Below, piece after piece: positions 35,842 to 44,782 of a stretch of 64,000 nt of DNA. Source of the DNA: Mesorhizobium sp. M8A.F.Ca.ET.218.01.1.1. Its GTDB lineage: Bacteria; Pseudomonadota; Alphaproteobacteria; Rhizobiales; Rhizobiaceae. Where the stretch lies: the NCBI RefSeq assembly GCF_004791165.1, contig NZ_SRUZ01000013.1, positions 79,954 through 143,953 on the forward strand, given 5' to 3'. How positions within the stretch are numbered: position 1 is the stretch's first letter; each line of letters opens with the position of its first letter. A program made the position numbers and the translations under genes. Below the pieces are notes generated by a model. That model saw only the letters and a list, made by a program, of their open reading frames with translations, did no database searches and was not told the origin of the DNA.

Positions 35842-36837
35842 ATGCGAGGACTCAACGACTTCCTGGCCGAATGCGACCAGGGACCACGGATCAACCAGCT
35901 GGCAGGTTTTTTCGCTGCAACCGCAGCGGGCAAAAGCGGGATGCCAGTTCGCAAGCCTCAGGCCGATACACGCCTTCTGCCCAGCGATGAACTCCTGCGC
36001 GATCTCGTTCGCCTGCACGCCGCCCGGCAAGGCTTTTTCGACCAGCATTATCACGGCAGCATTCCCTACAGATTGGAGGAGGAGTGCCGGATGGCCTCCG
36101 CGGTGCTGACCTATGCCCGGCGCCGTGGATCCGCGCTGTCGCTGTACAGCCTTGGAACAGCCGAAGGTACGATGGCCAGAACCCTGTCTGAATTTTCGGA
36201 CGGGCAGATTCTTTCGCTGTCCTGCAGCCCGAACCCCGAGAACTACAAGTCCTTCGTGGCCTATGGCGAACCGGCCCACGCCGAATTCTTCATCGGCCCG
36301 TTCCACTGGTTGACCAAGGATGCGCTCGGATCGGATCGGCGGCTGACCAAGTTCACGCAAGGCTTCGACGTCATCCTCGAGGACACAACCTTTCAGATGT
36401 ATTCGCCTAACAGGCCCAAGCAGATCGAGTTCGTAACCCAGCACCTCAAGGACGGCGGAATTTTCGTCTTCGTCGAAAAATTCAGGGCCGCCGATGAAAG
36501 CGACTATCAGCGCCGAGAGTACCAGAAGGATTACGGCTTCAAGGCGAGGTACTTCCCCCCGGACGAAATTGCAAAAAAGAAGACGGACGTCCTGGGGACC
36601 ATGTTCAACAATGAGGTGACCCTGGCGGAGATGGCGCGCTCCGTAGGTGAGCATTTCAGATACTGCACGATGACGTGGAACAGCGGCAATTTCTGCAGCC
36701 TTGCGGCAAGCAACAGCAAGGAAAATCTCAATCTCTACGCCTCACAGATGTCGACGCCGGCCATCCCGCATGAATATGTCTACGAGATCAGCCTCTCTGA
36801 CGCAGCGACGATCGCCATGACGGACAATCCGACATGA
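35842..36837 (+). CDS. SAM-dependent methyltransferase-like protein
   Basis: About 331 residues from the ATG at 35842, which has GGGAGG nine bases upstream; the open frame extends to a TTG at 35776 without support. A Rossmann-type methyltransferase core is suggested by ALSLYSLGTAEGTMARTLSE (SAM loop), then FDVILEDTTFQMY and LKDGGIFVFVEKFR, typical of motifs IV and V. The C-terminal part (YGFKARYFPPDEIAKKK, FRYCTMTWNSGNFCSLAAS) resembles small-molecule methyltransferases. The gene is divergent from AraC/MFS/unknown, so it may methylate the compound handled by that operon (inferred). Confidence 0.75.
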   Translation: MRGLNDFLAECDQGPRINQLAGFFAATAAGKSGMPVRKPQADTRLLPSDELLRDLVRLHAARQGFFDQHYHGSIPYRLEEECRMASAVLTYARRRGSALSLYSLGTAEGTMARTLSEFSDGQILSLSCSPNPENYKSFVAYGEPAHAEFFIGPFHWLTKDALGSDRRLTKFTQGFDVILEDTTFQMYSPNRPKQIEFVTQHLKDGGIFVFVEKFRAADESDYQRREYQKDYGFKARYFPPDEIAKKKTDVLGTMFNNEVTLAEMARSVGEHFRYCTMTWNSGNFCSLAASNSKENLNLYASQMSTPAIPHEYVYEISLSDAATIAMTDNPT

Positions 36838-36983
36838 CGCAGCCATGGGGTCGCAGCTGCGCCGAAGCTCCAGGCGGCCGGCAACACTGTTGATCGCCTG
36901 AGTGCCGCCCGTCCGCAAAACGGATCCGATCGCATACCCGCGAGACAGGCAACCTCCCGCGGCGGTCACGAAGCTCTAGCGAG

Positions 36984-37910
36984 ATGACGCGGAACGGGAA
37001 TGCTATTCAGTTGCTGACCTACGCTTTTGCGGCCATGGATCACGGCAGCATGCGTCAGGCCGCAATAGCCCTGAGGGTCCAGGAATCCTCGGTCAGCCGT
37101 AACGTCGTCAAACTCGAACAGCTACTCGACATGCAACTGTTCGAGCGCGATGTGCGCGGCGTTCGGTTGACGAAGACAGGCCGCGCCTGGATCGAAATCG
37201 TGCGCGCTCACTACGACGGCCTGCTCGATGCTTTCGCCGAGCGTGTGCGCGATAACAAGGATGCCAAGACACTCCGGATTGGGCTGTGCTGGGTGACAGG
37301 CGGAGAATTCCTCAAATGCCTCATCGAGCGTTTCGGCAAGCTGTACCCGGACATAACCTTGACCATTGAGGATATCCCATCGGGCCAGTGCCTTTCTGCA
37401 ATACGCCGCAGGTGCTTCGACCTCGTGTTCACACATCACACTGGCACCGCCAAATTCTGCAGCAGCGAAGTCTTCTGGCAAGAACGCCTCTTCGTGCTAC
37501 TGCCGTCCTGTCATTCTCTTGTCGAGAGGCCGGTGCTCAGATGGTCCGACCTCGCGGACATGCCTCTGCTCGTCCCGATCGGGCTGGAAGGGCCGCCGTC
37601 GGACCTGTGCCTGCTCGAACGCATTGCGGCCGGTGGCGGTCCGACCGTTCATGCGTGTCACGCGAACCAAGCGACGGTCATCTTCCAGGTGGGACTGGGG
37701 CAAGGCGTCACCTTGGCCGAGGCGAGCTATGCCAGGACAGTCGCTACCGATTCTGCCCTGTGGAAGCCGCTTCGCGGGAAAAACAGCGTCAGTTCGATTA
37801 GGGGCCTGTGGCTCGGTTCCAATCCAAAGCGGGCTGTGCTGCGTCTGGTCGGGCTCGCCAAGAACATGGCGGGAGCCGCTCAAAGACCAGGGCGCACCAA
37901 CTGCCCCTAG
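36984..37910 (+). CDS. LysR-family transcriptional regulator
   Basis: A 308-residue regulator with the winged helix MRQAAIALRVQESSVSRNVV, then LLDMQLFERDVRGVRLTKTG, and a LysR effector domain (GIRLCW-like start at about residue 92, DLVFTHHTGTA). The subgroup resembles rhizobial LysR proteins that use an HTH of the type found in conjugal or symbiotic regulators. It follows the methyltransferase gene by 146 bp in the same direction. No divergent target is present on its other side, so its target cannot be named. Confidence 0.88.
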   Translation: MTRNGNAIQLLTYAFAAMDHGSMRQAAIALRVQESSVSRNVVKLEQLLDMQLFERDVRGVRLTKTGRAWIEIVRAHYDGLLDAFAERVRDNKDAKTLRIGLCWVTGGEFLKCLIERFGKLYPDITLTIEDIPSGQCLSAIRRRCFDLVFTHHTGTAKFCSSEVFWQERLFVLLPSCHSLVERPVLRWSDLADMPLLVPIGLEGPPSDLCLLERIAAGGGPTVHACHANQATVIFQVGLGQGVTLAEASYARTVATDSALWKPLRGKNSVSSIRGLWLGSNPKRAVLRLVGLAKNMAGAAQRPGRTNCP

Positions 37911-38039
37911 AGGGCCAAAGCCGTCTTGAGATCGTTGTGCTCGAAGGCGCTCGCCATGCGGTTTGATCTCGACTGATCGGGCGATGATCCGTGATACAAA
38001 TTGAACTCGTAAACGTAAAAAACATGATGGAAACAACGC

Positions 38040-38297
38040 ATTGGTTATCGGGTCGATCCCAGCCATAGGCATGGGTGTGGATGACGTCGCCTTGCCGGCG
38101 GCCAGCGCCGTCGAGACGATGGTTGGGTAGATCTCATCCGGGAACGACTCAAACTTCACATGGATGTCCGGGTTCTCCTTGGTGAAATCGGCAAAAAATT
38201 CGTTCTAGGCGGCCTTGTCTTCCTGGCGCCAAGTCCAGAACGAGATCTCGGTTGCATGCGCCACGCCGGCTGCCAATGCGAAAGACGCGGTCGCGAA
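38040..38297 (-). pseudogene. Sugar ABC transporter substrate-binding protein remnant
   Basis: On the minus strand, 38294 down to about 38080 reads as the N-terminus of a family 1 extracellular solute-binding protein: end of signal peptide ASFALAAGVAHA, then TEISFWTWRQEDKAA, an in-frame TAG, NEFFADFTKENPDIHVKFES and IYPTIVSTALAAGKA. The frame is lost thereafter and the remaining 300 residues are absent. No start codon or signal-peptide beginning is preserved. The flanking bases 37911-38039 and 38298-38560 hold nothing I can name. Confidence 0.75.
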
Positions 38298-38560
38298 TGC
38301 TCAGGTTGAAGGCGGAATTCGACTGCAGTCGGTGCTAGCCGCAGGTCAAGATCACGCTCCTCGAAGTCGACTCCGAGGGATGAAGGTCGGCGACAAGATC
38401 GCTTGGCACCGAGAGGTTCCAGGGATGACTGATCGACTGAAGCATCTCGGCGCAGCTGGCGGGCAGACTGCTTGCCGAAACGACCCTCTGAGTTGGCAGG
38501 ATGTGGACTGGATGATTGCCAGCGTGCTATTCGCGTCCAAGTGTTCATGGCGGAGCAACC

Positions 38561-39121
38561 ATGTCGAAGCTGACCATTTGGCTGCGCAATAGACGCCACC
38601 CAGTACCGAAAGATACCAAGCTGGGGCGCCATACTTTTGGCATCGACAACGGCCTTAAGATCTTCGGGTGCAGTCCTGAGGCGCCACTTGAGATCGGTTC
38701 GTTTTGCTCCATCGCCGACGAAGTGATGTTTCTTTGCAGTGGGAACCATCCAACGACATGCGCGACTACTTCCTTCGCCCCTTCGAAGATGCTGGGGAAG
38801 CCCCCGTTTAAAGACCCCAGCGGACGGCGAGGAATAACGATCGGAAATGACGTTTGGATTGGCAGACGGGCAATAATTCTGCCTGGAGTGAAGATCGGGG
38901 ACGGCGGCGTTGTCGGAGCCCAGGCCACGGTGACGAAAGATGTGCCGCCCTACACGATTGTCGGGGGGAATCCCGCCAAAACCATTCGCCTCCGTTTCCC
39001 GGCCAAAATCATCTCCAAGATGCTGGTAATCCGCTGGTGGGACTGGGATGATGAGATGATCCGGCAAGAGGCCCACTCCTTAACCGGGCCGATCGACAAT
39101 TTCGTTGCCAGGCACGGCTAG
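38561..39121 (+). CDS. CatB-related xenobiotic/O-acetyltransferase (hexapeptide repeat)
   Basis: A 186-residue left-handed beta-helix acetyltransferase that would transfer acetyl groups from acetyl-CoA to a hydroxyl. The hexapeptide turns are visible in LEIGSFCSIADEVMFLCSG, ITIGNDVWIGRRAIILPGV, KIGDGGVVGAQATVTKDV and PYTIVGGNPAKTIRLRFP. The catalytic histidine lies in SGNHPTTCATTSF. The ATG at 38561 has GGAG six bases upstream; a start at 38516 would add unconserved residues. The family includes chloramphenicol and streptogramin acetyltransferases as well as polysaccharide O-acetyltransferases, so a drug substrate should not be assumed. Confidence 0.9.
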   Translation: MSKLTIWLRNRRHPVPKDTKLGRHTFGIDNGLKIFGCSPEAPLEIGSFCSIADEVMFLCSGNHPTTCATTSFAPSKMLGKPPFKDPSGRRGITIGNDVWIGRRAIILPGVKIGDGGVVGAQATVTKDVPPYTIVGGNPAKTIRLRFPAKIISKMLVIRWWDWDDEMIRQEAHSLTGPIDNFVARHG

Positions 39122-39271
39122 GCAGCGCCGTGTCACGATTAGCCTTGGGCGCCACGAACCATTTTAGTTCGTGGCCTAGAGGGGCAAGGACGCTGCGCGG
39201 GCTTCGGGACCAAACCACAATGCCTCATGCGCCAGTAACGCTTGCAGGTCGCTATGAACACACGGAGCTGT

Positions 39272-39577
39272 CTAGACGAGCCCGATAGGCATGTAGCGGA
39301 TTATAACCTCGTCCTGCCGAAATCTTCGTTCGAGTTCCGCGCGCCGGTCGTGCCAGTCCGCCAGCTCGAGTTCCTCGGCCATCACCTCGAAGATAATGAT
39401 GTCGTCTCGGGCAGATTCCGCGCCTTGCAGCCACAGGCCCTCTGCAGGGGCCTGAAGATAAGCCGTAACGCCTTTAAATCGGTTCGCCAATTCCTCCTTT
39501 ACCCGATCGAAATCTTCCCGCGCGAAAGGCCGGCCATCGTTGTCGGCTCGGGGAAGCAGGATTTGGATAAGGTGCAT
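39272..39577 (-). CDS. Small conserved hypothetical protein (copy A)
   Basis: A 101-residue protein beginning MHLIQILLPRADNDG and ending ERRFRQDEVIIRYMPIG. It has no hydrophobic segment and is rich in charged residues (AREDFDRVKEELANRFKGVT). A diverged copy of the same length lies at 62615-62920, both next to a copy of the thioredoxin-reductase-like gene, and homology continues about 80 bases upstream of both starts. Function unknown. That the two copies keep the same length and both termini suggests a real gene. Confidence 0.7.
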   Translation of the reverse strand: MHLIQILLPRADNDGRPFAREDFDRVKEELANRFKGVTAYLQAPAEGLWLQGAESARDDIIIFEVMAEELELADWHDRRAELERRFRQDEVIIRYMPIGLV

Positions 39578-39683
39578 ACCGCCACTCGCTGAATGGCAGT
39601 CAACGCTTACGAAGTCGACCGCGTTCCATTGTGCAAGAGCTAGGCTCCGCTCAGCTATTCACTGAGAGCAATGACTGTTATGC

Positions 39684-40859
39684 CTACTCCATCAGGCCCG
39701 CCAAGCGCAGAGCGTCCTGGATGACTTTCTGTAGGGGTTGAGCCCTCGACCCGTGCAAGTCATCCAGAACCGGTTCCGCAGGCCTGGCCTTCGCCTGTCC
39801 CTTCGACGCTGCCCGAAGATGAAATGCTGATGGCGTCATGTCGGTCCTTGGCGTAGCTAACCTTGGCGAAGCGGGCCTCGCCCTGGCTGACGCTCGCGCG
39901 TCGTCGACATCGCCGAGACCCCAGAACTGCACTATCTCCTGGGTTGAAGAGATTCCTACGTCGAGCATGTAAGGTCCGGCCATGCCGAGGCCCTGCCCGA
40001 CGGGCGTGCCGTGACCCATGCCGTCAATCATATTTATCTCGATCTTCACTTCTCCGGCTTCGTCAGCCCAAACTTGCCTGCTTCGTCCGCGCTCGCTCGT
40101 CGAATGGGTCGGCGCCTTGGCGAGTTTGTGCACGCCGCGCCACTGGGCAGCGATGGACTCCGCGTTAACGGACGCCACAGTGCGATCGGCGGAACCCTGC
40201 CAGATCGAAATCCTGGGCCACTGTTCATTGTTCATGGAGGCTTTCCGCACAAGCCGCTGCAATTCTTGCTCGGACGGGCCGCCGTGGCCGCGCATGCGGT
40301 CGAACGCCTCAGGAATGGTTGTGGCGCAACCGAAGGGCAGACCGGCAATGATGCCGCCGCCGGCAAACACTTCAGGGTAGGTGGCGAGCATTGCCGCCGC
40401 CATGGCCCCGCCCGCCGAAAGACCGGTAACGAATATCTGCTGCCGGTCAAGGCCGTACGTAATGACCATCGTCTCGATCATCTGCCGGATCGAATGGACT
40501 TCGCCGCGATCGCGCGCAGTGTCCCCAGGCAGGAACCAGTTGAAGCAGAGGTTGGGATTGTTGGCGCGTTGTTGCTCGGGATAGAGAAGCCCGAAACCGA
40601 TCTGCTGGGCGAGTTGGGACCATCCCGAGTGGTAGTCGTAGCCGACGGCGTTCTGGGTGCAACCGTGCAGTATGACGACGAGCGGCGCGCCTTCGGCGAG
40701 GTCATCTGGTCGATAGTATCTTGCCCGTAATCCGCCCGGATTGGAGCCGAAATTTTCGAGGGTGGAGAGGCGATCGACGGATGTGAATGAGACGGGGTGC
40801 CTATTTTGTTGCGCGCGCAGTGCCCTGAGGCGCGCAATCGTATCGGAGACTTTTCGCAA
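39684..40859 (-). CDS. PHB depolymerase-family esterase
   Basis: A serine hydrolase of about 391 residues. The core has LVVILHGCTQNAVGYD (oxyanion region), the nucleophile elbow GLSAGGAM, an acidic position after ISIWQGSADRTV and the late histidine in DGMGHGTPVG. The family depolymerises polyhydroxyalkanoates or hydrolyses feruloyl-type esters. No signal peptide is seen, so an intracellular substrate is likely. The proposed start is a TTG at 40859 with AAGGA eight bases upstream, because LRKVSDTIARLRAL is the usual beginning of relatives; an open frame to 40943 exists. The Ala/Arg-rich C-terminal 70 residues are low in complexity. Confidence 0.87.
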   Translation of the reverse strand: MRKVSDTIARLRALRAQQNRHPVSFTSVDRLSTLENFGSNPGGLRARYYRPDDLAEGAPLVVILHGCTQNAVGYDYHSGWSQLAQQIGFGLLYPEQQRANNPNLCFNWFLPGDTARDRGEVHSIRQMIETMVITYGLDRQQIFVTGLSAGGAMAAAMLATYPEVFAGGGIIAGLPFGCATTIPEAFDRMRGHGGPSEQELQRLVRKASMNNEQWPRISIWQGSADRTVASVNAESIAAQWRGVHKLAKAPTHSTSERGRSRQVWADEAGEVKIEINMIDGMGHGTPVGQGLGMAGPYMLDVGISSTQEIVQFWGLGDVDDARASARARPASPRLATPRTDMTPSAFHLRAASKGQAKARPAEPVLDDLHGSRAQPLQKVIQDALRLAGLME

Positions 40860-40983
40860 TTGGCCCGTCCTTCTATTTGAACCTCCGGGTTGAAGGGCGT
40901 GAGTGCAACGCGCTCGCAGCAATTTCGTTGCTGCACCGCACAAAAATTGCGGAGATTGAAATAAGCCCAGCGGTCACCCTCAA

Positions 40984-41918
40984 GCCGACATCGCGCCGAC
41001 CGCTTCCGTACAAGCGCGCCGCTTTAGTCCGTCGTTGCAAGATAGTTGTGCATGTCGGTGGCGGCGATTGCCGCGTGCCCGAACGCGACCGCAATCTGGT
41101 TGATTTCATCGACCACGTCCCCTGCGGCATAAAGGCCGGCTATGCCGGTGCGCTGGTGCGAGTCCACCACGAGATTGCCGGCGCCGTCGCATTCCGCGCC
41201 GAGATCGATGGCGAGCTTTGAGCGTATGGTGCAACCCATGGCAGGATAAATCGTGTCGAATGAAAGCGATCTGCCGTCACGCAGGCTTACCCGAGCCCCC
41301 GGACCGGCAGCCCGTACGGAATCCGGCAGGCATTCTTCCACCCTGACGCCAGCCGCTTTGAGGAGTTCGCCCGTGGCGGGGTCAAGGCCTGATATCGCGT
41401 CGGTCGCCAGTATAGTGACGTCGCTTGAATAGGTCTGCATGAACAGGGCCTTTTTTGTCGCCTGGTCTGCCGGACCGATCACGGCGACACGTTTGTCGAT
41501 GACCTCGTAAGCGTCACAGACCGGACACAGCCGCATCGATCCTATTGCGATCATGCTGGCCGCATCCGGAGTGTTCGGGAGCGTGTCGACGATGCCCGTA
41601 GCGAACAGCACCGCGCGAGCCCGAACGGCGAACGACGCCGTGGCGACAAAATCGGGGCCATCGCGCCGGAGAGCGGTAACTGTACCGTCGATAAGGTCAA
41701 CGGTGCCCGTCAGGGCCTGTTGTCGCAGTCGTTCAAGCAAATCTACGCCCGAAATGCCGTCCGGAAAACCAGGGCAGTTATGGCTTACGGGTATCCACCT
41801 CGCGCGGCTTTCGCCGGCGTCGACGACCATGACCCGGCGGCGAAAACGCCCGAGATATGTCGCGGCAGCCAAGCCGGCCGGACCGCCCCCGATTATGAGA
41901 CAGTCGCACGCCCGGCCT
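40984..41918. repeat. 935-bp perfect direct repeat, copy A
   Basis: Line by line this segment is identical to 63064-63998 at a constant offset of 22,080. It covers the stop codon and nearly all of the thioredoxin-reductase-like gene and breaks inside its N-terminal coding region. Sequences beyond both borders differ. Confidence 0.95.
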
Positions 41919-42016
41919 TGGCTCAACTCGTCGTCGTCTTGGAGATGTAGGCGACCGAGCGCCGTAGAAACAACGCCCCCTGGCAGGTTACGGTCTGGGG
42001 AAGTGGACTCTCGCAC
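41024..42016 (-). CDS. Thioredoxin-reductase-like FAD/NAD(P) disulfide oxidoreductase (copy A)
   Basis: A 330-residue flavoprotein. The FAD motif is LIIGGGPAGLAAATYLGRF (about residues 40-58), the redox-active pair is LCPVCDAYEV, the second dinucleotide motif is VAVIGPADQATKKA and the C-terminal FAD motif is GIAGLYAAGDVVDEINQ. It would shuttle electrons from NAD(P)H to a disulfide protein or other acceptor. In the second nucleotide site the usual GxGxxA is replaced by GPADQA, so NADPH binding may be atypical. The start is a GTG at 42016 (a TTG at about 41926 is an alternative). Its 935-bp body is repeated exactly at 63064-63998. Confidence 0.88.
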   Translation of the reverse strand: MRESTSPDRNLPGGVVSTALGRLHLQDDDELSQGRACDCLIIGGGPAGLAAATYLGRFRRRVMVVDAGESRARWIPVSHNCPGFPDGISGVDLLERLRQQALTGTVDLIDGTVTALRRDGPDFVATASFAVRARAVLFATGIVDTLPNTPDAASMIAIGSMRLCPVCDAYEVIDKRVAVIGPADQATKKALFMQTYSSDVTILATDAISGLDPATGELLKAAGVRVEECLPDSVRAAGPGARVSLRDGRSLSFDTIYPAMGCTIRSKLAIDLGAECDGAGNLVVDSHQRTGIAGLYAAGDVVDEINQIAVAFGHAAIAATDMHNYLATTD

Positions 42017-42204
42017 TAGCTATTCGACGAACCGGGCATCGCTCGGAGCTTCGATTGTGGGCCCCCGCACACTCCCGCAACGAATGTCATGCTTGCCAAC
42101 CAAGTGAGTGCGCATCGAAACCTCTCGCTGAATCCAGACCTCTACGTTCGCGTGCCCATTTTGTTCCCTAATGCCCAACCGCCGAAGTAACGACATTACG
42201 TTCG

Positions 42205-42580
42205 ATGAGGAGCACGTTGGAAGCGTTTGCCTTGGGCGAGCCGCGTTGCATCGTTTTGATGTTTTCTGGTCGGCCTGTCCTGATCGATGGCGACACGATC
42301 ATTCTCTACCGAACACACTCCGGCTGGGATTGCCAACATCGACGCGCCGGAAATACCCGAATACCAACGCGACGCGGAACTTCGGCTTGGTCTGACCGCC
42401 AAGCGGCGCATGGCCAACGCGACCATTCTCCATTTACTTGGTCGACCCGGCCAGCGGCAGATCGCCGACCGCTACGGGCGCATGCTGGCCACTATCGAGG
42501 TCGAAGGGAGCAGAAGTCCTGGCGCTGGACGGGCAAGCCCCAGGCCTTTAATACGGTCGCTCAGTCTCGCCGCCTTTTGA
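42205..42580 (+). pseudogene. Thermonuclease (SNase-like) remnant
   Basis: Fragments of a small staphylococcal-nuclease-like protein appear in two frames: GRPVLIDGDTIILYRT (active-site Asp region) in the frame starting at 42205, then AGIANIDAPEIPEYQRDAE, LRLGLTAKRRMA and DRYGRMLATIEVEGS in the frame starting at 42287, and finally WRWTGKPQAF back in the first frame. At least two frameshifts separate them, so no functional enzyme is expected. Confidence 0.75.
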
Positions 42581-42911
42581 GACAACGCCTGTCCAAGCGC
42601 ATCCCGGCCGGGTGCGGAGCGACAGGAAGCCGTCCTCCAGCACGAGACGGCAGGACGGCCTTACATCAATCATAACGGTCGTCGCAGGGAGCGGATGCGG
42701 CCGTAGCGATCCTGGCGGCAGGTTGAGCCACGAGGCTGCGGGGGGGGGCAAACACCACAGCTGCATTGGGAAGACGTCGATCAAGTCGCGAATTTCTCAG
42801 TTTCGCGGCATGCTGTGGACCTCGAGCCTAACCGGCCCGCCCCGATCGCCGGTCCGTGAGACGAGCCAAAGCAGTGACGGCCCGGATTTGCCCTGGGGAG
42901 CGCCCAATGAT
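42581..42911. other. Intergenic stretch
   Basis: About 330 bp between the thermonuclease remnant and the end of the kinase gene. It contains a run of nine G (42740-42748) and no recognisable gene or repeat. Confidence 0.4.
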
Positions 42912-44699
42912 TTAAGCCTCAGTTAATGAGGCCTCCACCGCAGTGAGCGGGGCTTCCAACGTCCAGACAATTCCATGCTCGTCGTAATCGAGATTGCCCT
43001 TTCCTCCAACCGCCTCGGGAGCAACCCGCTTTAGCACCACAATCCCAAATCCGCCCTGTCCAATGGTCTGAACTCTTGGGCCATCTGTTTCATTCCATGT
43101 AAGCTGGAATAGCCGCTGAGCGCCCAAACCCGAAACGTCCCATGTGACCGAAATTGCTCCACGATCGCCCGATAGCACCCCGTATTTGGCCGAATTGGTG
43201 GCCAGTTCGTGAAACGCTATCCCAAGATACTGGACTGCATTAGCGTCCAGAATAACGGAGGGTCCAGACACGGAAATCCGGCCCTCATTGCCGAATGGTT
43301 TGGTCTGCGACAACAGGAGTTCCAAAAGGCTAACGCCCTTCCACTCGCCCGTAACAAGCAGATCGTGCGACCGCGATAGAGCCATGATCCGCTCGCGAAC
43401 CTGCCGTTCGAAGTCCGTCGGATTTTCGGCTCGCTTGTTGGTTTCCCTGATCATCGATAGAATCACGGAATACTGGTTTTTGACCCGATGGTTGACCTCG
43501 CGCATCAGCATTCGGATGCGATGCTCACTCTCTTTCGCTGACGTGATATCCCGGGCGATCTTCGACGCGCCGATGATCTGCCCGGCTGCGTTGCGCACAG
43601 GCGATATCGTCAGCGAGACGGGGAAGAGACTTGCATCCTTTCGCTTCCGGACCGTTTCGAAGCTCTCAACCCTTTCACCGCGGCGGATGCGTTCAATGAT
43701 ACGGGGTTCCTCGTCCTGATGGTCATCGGGGATAAGCATCGTCACGGATCGCCCGATGGCCTCTTCGGCGGTGTAGCCGAACAGCCGTTCGGCACCGTGA
43801 TTCCAACTCGTAATGATCGTGTTCAGATCTTTGCTGACGATTGCATCGAACGAGGATTCCACAATCGCTGAGAGATGATGACGCACCTCCTCGGCCCGTT
43901 GGCGGTCAGTAACGTCGAGCAGCATGTTGACTGCGCCAATCAAATTGCCGGTCTCGTCTTGTATCGGAGTTGGATAGGGCTGAAACGGGAAGAATGACCC
44001 GTCCGGACGTTGAGCTACGGCCTGCTGGCCGTAAACGGGCCGGTTCTCCTGGAGCGCAATTGCCATCGGGCATTCGTCGTGCGGCAGTTCCTTGCCGTCG
44101 AGCGTGAACAGCTTAAAGGTGACACACCATTTGTCCTTACCGATTTCGGGCTCCCGGCCTGCAAGGTTCGATGCGGCGCGGTTGTAATAGGTGATCGTGC
44201 CATGCGCGTCAGTAGTGTAAATGGCGACGGGAAGCGCATCCAAAATCTGGTGATAGGTACTGTCCTTTTGTCTCAACTCGCTGCGGACCCGCTCCAGGTC
44301 GGTCACATCAACGGTGAAGCATCTTGTGTTGACCAGCTTGCCGTCGCGGAAACTGCCACTTGACGTGATTTCGACGTGCTTGATCGAGCCGTCAAAAGCT
44401 CTCAGCCGCGCCGGATACCTCGCAATCTTTTCGCCACGGAGCAGGCGATCCAGAATATCTTCGATCACCTCCGGGTCTGAATGAAACTCGGCAATATGGC
44501 GGCCGACATATTCCTCTGCAGGGTACCCAATCAGGTCCAGTTCAGCGTTGTTGGCATGTAGAATGACGCCATCTGCACTGACCAAATGGAGTGCAACACC
44601 ACCGTTCTCAAAGAAATCGTGATAGTCAAAATCCCCGCCGGATCCGGAAGGTCCAAAGTCACCTAAGGCGACAACGTTGCCCAGTTGTCGTTCGCTCAT
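42912..44699 (-). CDS. PAS-domain sensor histidine kinase, HWE/HisKA_2 type
   Basis: A 595-residue soluble kinase. Three PAS domains occupy about residues 25-395 (ISADGVILHANNAELDLIGY-like starts, SFDAIVSKDLNTIITSWNHG and GYTAEEAIGRSVTMLIPDD are typical). The phosphoacceptor region MLMREVNHRVKNQYSVILSM carries the histidine. The ATPase domain has the N-box FHELATNSAKYGVLS and the W-x-E-type LTWNETDGP characteristic of HWE kinases. No membrane segment is present, so it senses a cytoplasmic signal such as light, redox or a ligand bound in a PAS pocket. No response-regulator gene is adjacent. Confidence 0.92.
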   Translation of the reverse strand: MSERQLGNVVALGDFGPSGSGGDFDYHDFFENGGVALHLVSADGVILHANNAELDLIGYPAEEYVGRHIAEFHSDPEVIEDILDRLLRGEKIARYPARLRAFDGSIKHVEITSSGSFRDGKLVNTRCFTVDVTDLERVRSELRQKDSTYHQILDALPVAIYTTDAHGTITYYNRAASNLAGREPEIGKDKWCVTFKLFTLDGKELPHDECPMAIALQENRPVYGQQAVAQRPDGSFFPFQPYPTPIQDETGNLIGAVNMLLDVTDRQRAEEVRHHLSAIVESSFDAIVSKDLNTIITSWNHGAERLFGYTAEEAIGRSVTMLIPDDHQDEEPRIIERIRRGERVESFETVRKRKDASLFPVSLTISPVRNAAGQIIGASKIARDITSAKESEHRIRMLMREVNHRVKNQYSVILSMIRETNKRAENPTDFERQVRERIMALSRSHDLLVTGEWKGVSLLELLLSQTKPFGNEGRISVSGPSVILDANAVQYLGIAFHELATNSAKYGVLSGDRGAISVTWDVSGLGAQRLFQLTWNETDGPRVQTIGQGGFGIVVLKRVAPEAVGGKGNLDYDEHGIVWTLEAPLTAVEASLTEA

Positions 44700-44782
44700 C
44701 CCAATTCCTTTTCAGCTTAACCTCTGCAAACGGAGTACGCGAAAATTCGTTCCCTGTGTCACCAGAGTGGATCCGATAAGAC

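Noticed and set aside
38215..38592. Plus-strand 125-codon frame with a WQDVDW motif recalling group II intron reverse transcriptases
   Set aside because: Only one short motif matches, no further RT blocks follow, and half of it is antisense to the solute-binding-protein remnant.
42740..42748. Run of nine G as a possible phase-variation tract
   Set aside because: It is not within or directly before any intact gene.
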